A stretch of DNA of 42,814 nt. Origin: JAWLGW01 sp964569055. Lineage in GTDB: Bacteria; Planctomycetota; J058. This document shows positions 12,899 through 21,386 of the stretch, in pieces (within the stretch, counting starts at the first letter, position 1; the number at the start of each line of letters is the position of its first letter). Location: positions 1-42,814 of the forward strand of contig CAZMSZ010000012.1 in assembly GCA_964569055.1 (NCBI GenBank), in the 5' to 3' direction. The position numbers and the translations under genes are program-made. The notes beneath the pieces are model-generated. The model was not told where the DNA came from, made no database searches, and worked only from the letters and a program-made list of their open reading frames with translations.

Positions 12899-15496
12899 TC
12901 AGGGGCCCCGGGCCTCCTGGCGGATCCGCAGCGCGCCGGGGTGGCCGGGCTGGCGCTCGAGGGCGCGCTCCGCCAGGGCGCGGGCCTCGCTCGCCCGGCC
13001 CTGGTGCAGGTGGAGCTGCGCCGCGAGCAGCAGCGCGTCGACCTCGGCGGGGTCGGCCGCCGCGGCGGCGCTCCAGGCCGCCAGCGCGCCGCTCGAGTCG
13101 CCCCGGATCAGGCGGAGGCGGCCCAGGGCGCGGTGGGCGGACGCGTCGCTGGGGGTGAGCGCGCACAGGCGCTCCCACGAGCGCTCCGCGGCCTCGAGGC
13201 GGCCGAGGCGCCCCTCCACCTCGGCCAGGCGCGCCAGGGCGGGGGCCAGGCTCGGGTCGGCGGCCACGGCCTCGGCCAGGAACCGCGTGGCGCGCTCGAG
13301 CTCGCTCTCGAGCAGCGCGGCCACCCCGCGGTAGTAGGCGCGGCGGGCGGGCGCCAGCTCGGGCTGGGCGGCGAGCGCGCGCCGCAGCTCGATCGGGTCG
13401 GCGGCGGCCTCGAGCGCGGCGAGCAGGTTCTCGCGCGCCAGGCGCGCGTCGGGGTCGAGCGCGAGCGCCGCGCGCAGGTGGCGCACGGCCTCGGCGGGCG
13501 CCCCGCGCGCGAGGGCCAGCAGCCCGAGCTTGACCCGCGGGAGCGGGTCGCCCGGCGCGAGCGCCGCGAGCTGCGCGTAGCGCTCGGCCGCGGCCGCCTT
13601 GCTCCCGTGGTACTGCTCGAGGTCGCCCAGGACCTGCAGCGCGAGCGGCGAGCGGGGCGCGAGCTCGAGGGCGCGGCGCGCCAGGTCGAGCGCCGCGCGC
13701 GGGCGCCCCACCAGGTCGAGCAGGCGCGCGGTGTTGAGCCGCTCGATCGGGTGGACGTCGCGCGCCGGCAGCAGGCCGAGCGCGCGCAGGGCGCGGGTGG
13801 GCGCGAAGCGGTCGGGCGCCTCGTCGGCGAACTCCCAGGCCCGCGCGGCGGCGGCCAGCGCGGCGGTGTCGAGCGGGCGCGCGTCGCCGAGCGCGTCGCG
13901 CCGCCGCAGCACGAGCGCGCGCCGGTCGGCGTGGACCAGCGCCCAGCGCGGGTGGGCGAGCAGCTCGCGCAGCACCCGGTCCTCCACCTCGACGCGGTGG
14001 TCGAGCAGCACGTCGCTCACGCCGAGCCGCTCGAGCTCGGGCGCCAGCGGCAGCTCGCCGCGCATCAGCTCGTGGTAGCGGCGCAGGTGCGCGCGCGGAT
14101 AGAGGTCGGTGTTGCCCGAGATGAACGGCTTGGGCTCGCGCACCCCGCGGGCCCAGGTGAGGAAGTGGCCGGCGCCGAAGTTGTTGAACAGCGCCCCGGC
14201 GGGCGGGTGGGCCTCGAGGAACGCCACCGCCTCGTCGTGGCGCGGGAACGCGCCCAGGCCGAGGCCGGGGCGGGCGTCGTAGCTGGCGTTGCGGTGCCAG
14301 CGGTCCGCCAGCACGGCGCGCGCGCCGAGGAGCGCGACGGCGCAGCCGAGCGCCGCCAGCGCCCGCCGTCCGCGCTCGGCGCGCCGCGCGCCGAGGCGGC
14401 CCGCGGCCAGCTCCCCCAGGGCCGTCAGGCCGGCCGCGGTGAGCGGCGCGAGGCCGAGGGCCGCGAAGGGGAGGTTGCGCAGGTAGAGGACCGAGGAGGC
14501 GACGAGCAGCAGGCCCCAGGCGCCCTCGCGCAGCCGCGCCCGCCCGCGCGCCAGCGCCACGGCCCACAGCGGCAGGCCGAGCGCCAGCCAGAGCAGGTAG
14601 AGGCGGACCTCGGGCGCCGCGCGGACCCCGGGCGCGAAGGGGCTGGCGAGCTCGACCACCCGGTAGGACAGGCCGGCGCTCGCGGCGTCCTCGCTGGCGC
14701 GGAACAGCACCCAGAACGGGTACAGCGCGGCCTCCAGGCCGTAGGGGTTGAGGCACGAGGCGACCACCACCAGCGCGAGCAGCAGCGCCCAGCGCGCCAG
14801 GTCGCCGCGGGAGGGGACGCCTCCGGGCAGGCGCGCCGCGAGGCGGCCGGCGCGGCCGGGGAGGCGGGCGAGGCCGGCGTGAGCCAGCGCGGCGGCCGCC
14901 GTCACACCGACCAGGGCGGGGCCGAGGAGCGCGAAGCCGTGGACGTTGCCCCACACGGCCTGGAGGGCGGGCAGCGCGATCAGGGTCAGCCGGCTGGGGC
15001 GGCGTCCGTCGCGGGCCAGCAGCGCGAGCGTGAGCGCGACCCCGAGGAACGAGGCCACCTCGGGCCGGAGGATGAACCGTCCCCCCGCCACGGTGAGCGC
15101 GGCGATCACCGTCCACCAGCGCGCCTGCGGGCTGGCGCGTCGGCAGGCGAGCACGAGCGCCGCCATCGCCGCCCCCACTGCCAGCGTCTTGACCGCGGTC
15201 AGGGCCGGGGCGCCGCCCAGCGCGAACAGGGGCCAGGCCGCCGCCTGGAACAGCCACTCGTGATCGACGAAGGGGTGCTCGGGGTAGGGGGCCAGGAACA
15301 CGTTGGTGTCCGGCAACCCGTGGGCCAGGATCCAGCGCCCCGCCGCGAGGTGGAAGTAGAGGTCGGGCTGGACGTCCTCGCGCAGGCACCAGGCGACGAG
15401 GAGCAGCGCCACCCCGAGCGGCAGGAGTCGCTCGAAGCGCGGGCGGTCGGTCGGGGGCGGGGGGGCGTCGCTCGGCATGCAGGGGCGCGTCAACAT
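12899..15496 (-). CDS. Polytopic GT-C-like membrane protein with C-terminal TPRs
   Basis: The protein is 865 aa. Residues about 20-440 hold roughly ten hydrophobic helices. The first extracytoplasmic loop contains DLYFHLAAGRWILAHG and DHEWLFQ, a layout typical of GT-C-fold (GT39/ArnT-like) proteins with an acidic residue in the first loop. The region about 430-560 is soluble (FNNFGAGHFLTWARG). From about 560 to the end there are tetratricopeptide repeats (PLALQVLGDLEQYHGSKAAA, AHRALGRLRLIRGDSSGALA). Transfer of a lipid-linked sugar is possible but unproven because no substrate motif is visible. ATG 15496 is taken; ATG 15478 (MPSDAPP) is an alternative. It is divergent from the Roadblock/MglA operon, sharing an upstream region of about 310 bp. 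Confidence 0.75.
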   Translation of the reverse strand: MLTRPCMPSDAPPPPTDRPRFERLLPLGVALLLVAWCLREDVQPDLYFHLAAGRWILAHGLPDTNVFLAPYPEHPFVDHEWLFQAAAWPLFALGGAPALTAVKTLAVGAAMAALVLACRRASPQARWWTVIAALTVAGGRFILRPEVASFLGVALTLALLARDGRRPSRLTLIALPALQAVWGNVHGFALLGPALVGVTAAAALAHAGLARLPGRAGRLAARLPGGVPSRGDLARWALLLALVVVASCLNPYGLEAALYPFWVLFRASEDAASAGLSYRVVELASPFAPGVRAAPEVRLYLLWLALGLPLWAVALARGRARLREGAWGLLLVASSVLYLRNLPFAALGLAPLTAAGLTALGELAAGRLGARRAERGRRALAALGCAVALLGARAVLADRWHRNASYDARPGLGLGAFPRHDEAVAFLEAHPPAGALFNNFGAGHFLTWARGVREPKPFISGNTDLYPRAHLRRYHELMRGELPLAPELERLGVSDVLLDHRVEVEDRVLRELLAHPRWALVHADRRALVLRRRDALGDARPLDTAALAAAARAWEFADEAPDRFAPTRALRALGLLPARDVHPIERLNTARLLDLVGRPRAALDLARRALELAPRSPLALQVLGDLEQYHGSKAAAAERYAQLAALAPGDPLPRVKLGLLALARGAPAEAVRHLRAALALDPDARLARENLLAALEAAADPIELRRALAAQPELAPARRAYYRGVAALLESELERATRFLAEAVAADPSLAPALARLAEVEGRLGRLEAAERSWERLCALTPSDASAHRALGRLRLIRGDSSGALAAWSAAAAADPAEVDALLLAAQLHLHQGRASEARALAERALERQPGHPGALRIRQEARGP

Positions 15497-15805
15497 ACCT
15501 ACCCGACCCCCTGGCGCGGCGCTTTCGGACCGCGTAAACTCCCGCCGGCGTCCCGTCTTGTGGCAAGGATCACGATCGTGAGCCGCTTGACATGGCGCCG
15601 CGAAGGGTGCTATACAGTCCGATCGCTGGCGGAAGTTCCTGAATTACAAGGCTCTACGTTTCGATCCGCGCATTCGTTGACGGGCTCGTCTCAGACGTCG
15701 TCCGAGCCGCTGTCGTCGCCGCATGTGCAGGACCCGTTGCCGGATCCGTTGCCGGAGTGGGTGCGAGGGTCGCCGCGAGGGCCAGAGGTTGGTGGTCCCC
15801 GTCCC
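15497..15805. other. 309-bp divergent intergenic region
   Basis: It lies between the minus-strand GT-C/TPR gene and the plus-strand TPR-Roadblock gene. It holds the strong plus-strand promoter at 15587-15616 and then a leader of about 180 bases containing a doubled CGTTGCCGGA (around 15735-15757). No gene or riboswitch is recognised. The frame of the next gene stays open through much of the leader, so an upstream non-ATG start cannot be fully excluded. Confidence 0.5.
15587..15616 (+). promoter_or_regulatory. Near-consensus sigma70 promoter of the Roadblock/MglA operon
   Basis: TTGACA (15587-15592, exact -35 consensus) and TATACA (15611-15616) are separated by 18 bases. It is the strongest promoter-like sequence in the window and is unusually AT-containing for this DNA. 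It should start transcription near 15623, leaving a leader of about 180 bases before the ATG at 15806. Confidence 0.75.
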
Positions 15806-16903
15806 ATGGGGTGGTGGTCAGACTTCAAGGCGAACCGTGAGTTGAACGACGCCCGCCGGCAGGTCCAGCAGGCTCGGTCGCCGTACGCCATCAGCCAGTT
15901 CATCGACAAGTGCCTCGAGGTCGGTCGCCACGACATCGCCCTCGAGGAGGCGAAGCGCGCCCACGCCGAGTTCCCCGAGTCGGAGTGCCTGAGCGAGGCC
16001 TTCAAGCGCCTGATCCGGGCCAAGTGCGCCGACGACCTCAAGCAGTTCCGCGACGAGCACCGCAAGACGCCGGGGCCCAAGTCGTTCTACAAGCTCGCCT
16101 GCCTCTACAAGGAGATGCGCGACCTCGACCAAGCCGTCGAGTTCGCGCGGCAGGGGATCGAGACCTACCCCAACTACGAGGGCAACTACATCGTCCTCGC
16201 GGACATCCGCTACGAGCGCTTCCAGCGCGACCTGCGCGGGAGCGACGGCCTCCAGGCGATCAAGCTGTTCGAGAAGGCCGTCGACCTCAACCGCGAGAAC
16301 TACCGGCTGCTGTTCCAGCTCGCCGAGATCTACCTCGCGATCGGCGCCCGCCAGCAGGCGCTCGAGAAGGTCCAGATGATCCTGGACTTCGCGCCCGACG
16401 ACCGCAAGGCGCTCGGCCTCATGGAGAAGATCCAGGCGCTCAAGCCGAACAAGAGCGACGAGCTCAAGGACGTGCTGGCCGACTTCGAGCGCCGCGCGGC
16501 CGCGGGCGCCGTGATCCAGCCGGGCCCGCTCCAGATCCGCTACACGCGCAACCCCGACCACCTCGCCCGCAAGCTGCCGACGCTCGAGGGCGCCCTGCAG
16601 GGGCTGCACAAGGTGATCGTCCTCGGTCCCCACGGCGAGCTGCTCGCGGGCTACCCCGGCGGGCCGGAGGAGAGCCGCAAGGCCGGCGAGATCCTGCGCA
16701 AGGTGTTCGAGGCCGCGATCGAGTGCTCGCTGCGGATGGACATCTCGACCTTCGAGAAGGGGCTGTTCGAGTCGCAGGACGGCTACAGCTACCTGCTCGT
16801 GGTCGACCGGCTGCAGATCGCCGTGCTCTGCTCCAACAAGGTCAAGAAGGACCGCCTCCTGCAAGAGGTCCACAAGTTCGTAGAGCACGAGCTCTACATC
16901 TGA
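15806..16903 (+). CDS. TPR protein with C-terminal Roadblock/LC7-like domain
   Basis: The protein is 365 aa. After a short start (MGWWSDFKANRELNDARRQV), residues about 30-240 form tetratricopeptide-type helices (FYKLACLYKEMRDLDQAVEF, YRLLFQLAEIYLAIGARQQA). The C-terminal 110 residues have the alternating strand/helix pattern of a Roadblock/LC7 fold (HKVIVLGPHGELLAGYPGG, YSYLLVVDRLQIAVLCSNKV). Roadblock proteins commonly bind small GTPases as GAPs, as MglB does for MglA. The ATG at 15806 is chosen because the conserved-looking protein begins there. It is the first gene of a four-gene operon, with 12 bases to the next. It probably bridges the GTPase module to other partners (inference). Confidence 0.8.
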   Translation: MGWWSDFKANRELNDARRQVQQARSPYAISQFIDKCLEVGRHDIALEEAKRAHAEFPESECLSEAFKRLIRAKCADDLKQFRDEHRKTPGPKSFYKLACLYKEMRDLDQAVEFARQGIETYPNYEGNYIVLADIRYERFQRDLRGSDGLQAIKLFEKAVDLNRENYRLLFQLAEIYLAIGARQQALEKVQMILDFAPDDRKALGLMEKIQALKPNKSDELKDVLADFERRAAAGAVIQPGPLQIRYTRNPDHLARKLPTLEGALQGLHKVIVLGPHGELLAGYPGGPEESRKAGEILRKVFEAAIECSLRMDISTFEKGLFESQDGYSYLLVVDRLQIAVLCSNKVKKDRLLQEVHKFVEHELYI

Positions 16904-16915
16904 GCGGGGCGGCTG

Positions 16916-17266
16916 GTGGAACGCATCCTGTCACAGCTGAACCAAGTCGCCGGCGTCAAGGGCAGCATGGTGGTGACCAAGGACGGTGTGGTCGTCGCCG
17001 AGGCCCTCGATCCGGACATGGACAAGACGAGCGTCGCGGCGATCTCGTCGCACATGATCCAGGTCGGCAGCAGGGGGCTCGAGCAGCTCGGCCGCGGCAG
17101 CTTCGAGCAGTTCACGCTGACCTCCGCCCACGGGCGGATGGTGTTCGTAAACTTGGACGTGGGTTACCTCGTGGTGATCACGAAGATGGAGATGAGGCTC
17201 GAGCAGGTCCTCATCGAGGTCGAGTCGGCAGCGCGTAAGATCAAGGGACAGAGCAAGCGGATCTAG
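16916..17266 (+). CDS. Roadblock/LC7-domain protein, 116 aa
   Basis: This stand-alone Roadblock/LC7 domain opens with MERILSQLNQVAGVKGSMVV, followed by TKDGVVVAEALDPDMDKTSV and the final long helix VLIEVESAARKI. Length and pattern match MglB/RLC7-family GTPase regulators, which act as homodimers. It starts at GTG 16916, 12 bases after the previous stop and with a GGGG purine stretch upstream. It lies 66 bases before the MglA-like GTPase gene, the usual neighbourhood of an MglB-type protein. GAP activity is inferred. Confidence 0.88.
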   Translation: MERILSQLNQVAGVKGSMVVTKDGVVVAEALDPDMDKTSVAAISSHMIQVGSRGLEQLGRGSFEQFTLTSAHGRMVFVNLDVGYLVVITKMEMRLEQVLIEVESAARKIKGQSKRI

Positions 17267-17332
17267 TTGCTCACGGCCCGCAGCCAAGCCGGACCGGGGG
17301 GCGGGGGCCCCGACGGAACGGGAGTACGAAGC

Positions 17333-18451
<1,119 letters not shown>

Positions 18452-18493
18452 GGCACACGGGCAGCGCCGTGGGCGCCGGCTCGAGGAGGCGGC

Positions 18494-19015
18494 ATGAGGC
18501 CGAGTGAGACCGACCAGAAGCTCCGCAAGCAGCGCCTCATCTTCTACGAGGACGACATCGAGCGCATCAACAAGGCGCTCGACAACTACCAGAACCTGTC
18601 CAAGTCGCGCTGCAACATGCTGATCGACGTCGAGGGCCACCCGGTGACCTCGGTCGGCTCGACGGAGGGCATCAACCTCGAGACGATCGCCGCGCTCGTC
18701 GCCGGCTCGTTCGCGGCCACCAAGGAGGTGGCCAAGATCCTCGGCGAGAGCGAGTTCACCAGCCTGACCCACCAGGGCAAGCACGAGAGCATTCAGCTCA
18801 GCCTGGTGGGGAACCGCACGATCCTGGCCACGATCTTCGACTCCGAGGAGACGACGATCGGCATGGTCATGTTCTATACCAAGGAGCTGGTGGAGAAGCT
18901 GCAGGGCGTGTTCGAGGAGATCCACGGCCGCAAGGAGCCCGCGGGGACGAACCTGTTCCAGGACGGGCTGGGCGACCTGGACAACGTCCTCGACGACATG
19001 TTCGGCGACGTCTGA
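18494..19015 (+). CDS. Roadblock/LC7-like protein, 173 aa
   Basis: After a basic N-terminal helix (KLRKQRLIFYEDDIERINKA) comes a Roadblock/LC7-type core: SRCNMLIDVEGHPVTSVGST, LVAGSFAATKEVAKILGE, IQLSLVGNRTILATIFDS, TIGMVMFYTKELVEKLQGVF. The C-terminus is acidic (FQDGLGDLDNVLDDMFGDV). It is the last gene of the operon, 42 bases after the GTPase, with a GAGGAGG Shine-Dalgarno before the ATG. It probably binds the GTPase as a second regulator or effector. The stop codon lies inside a 15-bp hairpin (19010-19074). Confidence 0.85.
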   Translation: MRPSETDQKLRKQRLIFYEDDIERINKALDNYQNLSKSRCNMLIDVEGHPVTSVGSTEGINLETIAALVAGSFAATKEVAKILGESEFTSLTHQGKHESIQLSLVGNRTILATIFDSEETTIGMVMFYTKELVEKLQGVFEEIHGRKEPAGTNLFQDGLGDLDNVLDDMFGDV

Positions 19016-19074
19016 TTTGGCGGCTGGTTTGGTGTGAGTGCCCCGCTCTTGGGTGGGGCGCCGCCAAATCAGAC
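19010..19074 (+). terminator. 15-bp hairpin overlapping the stop codon of the Roadblock operon
   Basis: GTCTGATTTGGCGGC (19010-19024) and GCCGCCAAATCAGAC (19060-19074) are exact reverse complements. The 35-base loop contains a further 5-bp stem (GCCCC 19040-19044 / GGGGC 19055-19059). The TGA stop (19013-19015) lies within the left arm. There is no U-tract. The position at the operon end supports a terminator or 3-prime stabiliser. Confidence 0.65.
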
Positions 19075-19123
19075 CTGGGGGCGGGGCTCCGGTTTGGGGG
19101 ACCGCCCTCGCGTCATGTACATA

Positions 19124-19475
19124 GCTGCCGCTGGTGGGCGCCACTCCTTGGCGTGGGTCGAGGAGGTGGAGGCTGTCGCTGGGAGCGCGGCTCCTTGGCG
19201 TGGGTCAAGGAGGTAGTTGCTGTCGCTGGTGAGGGCCGCTCCTTGGCGTGAGTCAAGGAGGTAGTTGCTGTCGCTGGTGAGGGCCGCTCCTTGGCAGGAG
19301 GGCGTGTGCTGTCGCTGGGAAGCGCCGCTCCTTGGCCAGGAAGTGTGTGCTGTCGCTGGGGAGCGCCGCTCCTCGGCGTAGGTCGAGGTTGGATGCTGTC
19401 GCTGGTAAGCGCCGCTCCTTGGCCAGGAAGCGTGTGCTGTCGCTGGCGAGCGTTGGCGTGGGTCAGCGTGGCGCG
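19124..19475. repeat. Eight-unit tandem repeat array, 41-48 bp units
   Basis: Units start with GCTGYCGCTGG at 19124, 19172, 19219, 19267, 19308, 19349, 19395 and 19436. Each continues with a GCGCCGCTCCTTGGC-like block. Two unit types occur: 46-48 bp ending in GTCAAGGAGGTAGTT-like sequence, and 41 bp ending in CAGGAAGYGTGT-like sequence. The array fills the space between the Roadblock operon hairpin and the end of the minus-strand RING-finger gene, and its last unit overlaps that stop codon. It is not a CRISPR array because units are contiguous with no unique spacers. Its role is unknown. Confidence 0.8.
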
Positions 19476-20131
19476 TCGGCGGCCGCGGGCGCGGTCGGTG
19501 CGAGCTGCTCTTGGGGGGGACGGCGGGTCCACGCTAGCGCCACGCCGGGGGCGCTCTGGAGGAGGCCTAGCAGGGTGGTGAGGAGCAGGGTCGGGCCGAC
19601 GGCGTCGGGGAGGTCGCCCAGGAAGGTGGAGGTGAGGAGGTGGACGGCGAGGAGCGTCCCCAGGCCGCCTGCCAGGGCCCAGCGGCGGCGGCGTGTGAGG
19701 TGGGCGCAGGCGAGCGCCACCAGGGGGGGCAGGCCCAGGAAGGGCAGGACCTCTCTGGTGTCCGAGCCCATTCCGATGGAGAAGTACGCGAGCTGGACCA
19801 AGGCGAGCGCGGCGACGGCCAGGGTGATCAGGAAGATCGCGACCCGCGCGGCGTGTTGGGTCGGGCGCGCGTGGGGCTCGCGGCGCTCGAGGGCGATCGT
19901 GTGGCCGCACGACGAGCAGCGCCCTGCCTCGTCCCAGCAGGCGGGGTGGTGGCGTGCGAGGCAGCGCTCGCATGCCGCGCTCGGGGAGTGCCTCGCGTCG
20001 TCGTGGCAGAACGGGCAGCGGTTGGCGGCGAGGTGGACGTCGTCTCGCTCGGTCGGCGGGGCTTCGGGCGCGAGCGAGGGCTGCTCCTCGTCGGGGTCGG
20101 GGGCGGGGCACGCTCTGCGGCGCTGCTTCAT
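19463..20131 (-). CDS. Prokaryotic RING-finger membrane protein, 222 aa
   Basis: The N-terminal cytoplasmic part carries a treble Cys/His zinc-binding pattern: RCPFCH (from Cys39), CERCLARHHPACW and CSSCG, matching the prokaryotic RING family 1 type. About four hydrophobic helices follow (AARVAIFLITLAVAALALVQ, LPFLGLPPLVALACAHL, LAGGLGTLLAVHLLTSTF, VGPTLLLTTLLGLLQSAPG). The segment DVHLAANRCPFCHDD is nearly repeated in the protein at 28254-29426, so the two are paralogous at that end. Prok-RING proteins are suggested to mediate protein contacts at membranes; ubiquitin ligase activity should not be assumed. The ATG at 20131 lies seven bases after a TAGGAT box, which suggests leaderless expression. 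Confidence 0.8.
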   Translation of the reverse strand: MKQRRRACPAPDPDEEQPSLAPEAPPTERDDVHLAANRCPFCHDDARHSPSAACERCLARHHPACWDEAGRCSSCGHTIALERREPHARPTQHAARVAIFLITLAVAALALVQLAYFSIGMGSDTREVLPFLGLPPLVALACAHLTRRRRWALAGGLGTLLAVHLLTSTFLGDLPDAVGPTLLLTTLLGLLQSAPGVALAWTRRPPQEQLAPTAPAAADAPR

Positions 20132-20138
20132 GCGATCG

Positions 20139-20144
20139 ATCCTA
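20139..20144 (-). promoter_or_regulatory. Possible leaderless -10 element of the RING-finger gene
   Basis: The minus strand reads TAGGAT with exactly seven bases between the box and the ATG at 20131. This is the same geometry as TAGAGT before the kinase start at 785. No Shine-Dalgarno can fit between them. Confidence 0.4.
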
Positions 20145-20187
20145 TCCGCAGCCCCAGGGGACGCCGGTCCGCTCAGTTGGGCGCGGC

Positions 20188-20193
20188 TATAGT
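20188..20193 (+). promoter_or_regulatory. Probable -10 element of the lipoprotein gene
   Basis: TATAGT matches five of six consensus bases and lies 31 bases before the ATG at 20225. No -35 element is obvious. It sits back-to-back with the minus-strand box at 20139-20144. Confidence 0.45.
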
Positions 20194-20224
20194 CGGGCGC
20201 GAGCGAACGCGCGGAGGGTGTCCA

Positions 20225-21319
20225 ATGGGGCGAGGGGTTGGGGCCGCGCTGGCGGCGCTCGTCGGCGGGGCGATCGGGTCGGGGTGCGCGGGGGAGCCGC
20301 TGCGGGTGGAGCCGCTCGGGCGGGTGGAGGCGCCGCTCGTGGTGGACGAGGACCTGGCGCTGGCGCGGCGGTATGCGCCCTGGATCTATCACGCGGTGCA
20401 CCCCGAGCTCGGGCGGCAGGACCTGCCGACGCGGGTGGACTTCGACGGGAACCTGCGGGGGGACGACAACTGGGAGCACATGCCCCGGTTCGAGCTGCCG
20501 CCGACGGCCTACTACGCGGTGGTGGAGAGCGAGACGCACTGGTTCTTGAGCTATCACCTGTTCCACCCGCGGGACTGGAGCTACGCGCGGATCGGGCTGC
20601 ACGAGACGCACGAGAACGACGGCGAGAGCCTGCAGGTGGTGGTCGACAAGGCGAGCGAGCAGGTGGTGCTGCTGCTCACGCAGGCGCACTACTTCGGGAC
20701 GGCGTACGCCGATCGGGGCTCGGGGTTCGAGGCGGGCGACGAGGAGGTGCGCGCGCCGGTCCTGCGGCTCGACGAGCGCGGGCGACCCAATCCGAGCGGG
20801 AAGCACGCGGGCGTGTTCGTGGAGGCGTACGGCCACGGGGTGCTGGGCGCGCTCGATCCGTGCCTGGAGCTCGAGGTCGCGGCGGACGGGACGGCGCGGT
20901 TCCCCGAGGCGGGGCTGGTGCTCCGGCCGGCCGCCGAGGGGGAGGAGGTGCGCGAGCCTGCCCTCGACGCGCGCGCGCCGGTGCCGTATGCGCTCGAGTC
21001 GATCACGGCCAAGCTCTGGCCGCGGCTCGTCGACGGGTCGCTGGTCGGGGAGGGCGGGCTGCTCGACGGCGCCGTCGCGCTCGAGGGGCCCGCGGGGCGT
21101 GTGCTGGTGCCGCGCTTCTACGAGGCGGACCGCTTCAGCGGGCCGTTCGGACCCGACCGCGGGATCTCGCCGTTCGCGCTCTGCTTCAGCTTCTTCGGCG
21201 ACGTGGGGGACCTGTTGTTCGACCCGGCGCGGGCCTACGCGGCGGCGCTGCGGGTGCCCGCGCGCTGGTCCACGCGGTACGTCGACTATCCGTTCACCCT
21301 CCCGGCCGACGCGCGCTGA
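20225..21319 (+). CDS. Putative lipoprotein, 364 aa, unknown function
   Basis: A signal sequence with a lipobox-like end (GGAIGSGC, Cys at about residue 19) suggests lipid anchoring. The body contains WFLSYHLFHPRDWSYARIGL and HETHENDGESLQVVVDK, a His/Glu/Asn/Asp cluster loosely reminiscent of the NPP1/Vps62-like superfamily, where such residues bind metal. That likeness comes from pattern only. Other conserved-looking parts are YAPWIYHAVHPELGRQD and SPFALCFSFFGDVGDLLFDP. It has a GGAGGG Shine-Dalgarno and its own -10 (20188-20193). It lies upstream of, and probably separate from, the eRF1-like gene. An envelope location is inferred. Confidence 0.65.
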   Translation: MGRGVGAALAALVGGAIGSGCAGEPLRVEPLGRVEAPLVVDEDLALARRYAPWIYHAVHPELGRQDLPTRVDFDGNLRGDDNWEHMPRFELPPTAYYAVVESETHWFLSYHLFHPRDWSYARIGLHETHENDGESLQVVVDKASEQVVLLLTQAHYFGTAYADRGSGFEAGDEEVRAPVLRLDERGRPNPSGKHAGVFVEAYGHGVLGALDPCLELEVAADGTARFPEAGLVLRPAAEGEEVREPALDARAPVPYALESITAKLWPRLVDGSLVGEGGLLDGAVALEGPAGRVLVPRFYEADRFSGPFGPDRGISPFALCFSFFGDVGDLLFDPARAYAAALRVPARWSTRYVDYPFTLPADAR

Positions 21320-21360
21320 GCGCCCTCTCGAGGCTGGTGGTCAGGTCCGTACGCGCGTAC

Positions 21361-21366
21361 TAGAAT
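21361..21366 (+). promoter_or_regulatory. Probable -10 element of the eRF1-like gene
   Basis: TAGAAT lies 20 bases before the ATG at 21387, in the short gap after the lipoprotein gene. This gives a short leader carrying the AGGAGG Shine-Dalgarno. The -35 region is not clear. Confidence 0.45.
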
Positions 21367-21386
21367 CCGCTGCGCAGGAGGGCTGC

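Noticed and set aside
19124..19475. CRISPR array
   Set aside because: Units are contiguous and similar throughout, with no unique spacers, no palindromic direct repeat and no cas genes nearby.
19113..20111. Minus-strand frame reading through the tandem repeats as a repetitive protein
   Set aside because: It overlaps the RING-finger gene in another frame. The repeat units differ in length by non-multiples of three, so a conserved repeat protein is not maintained.
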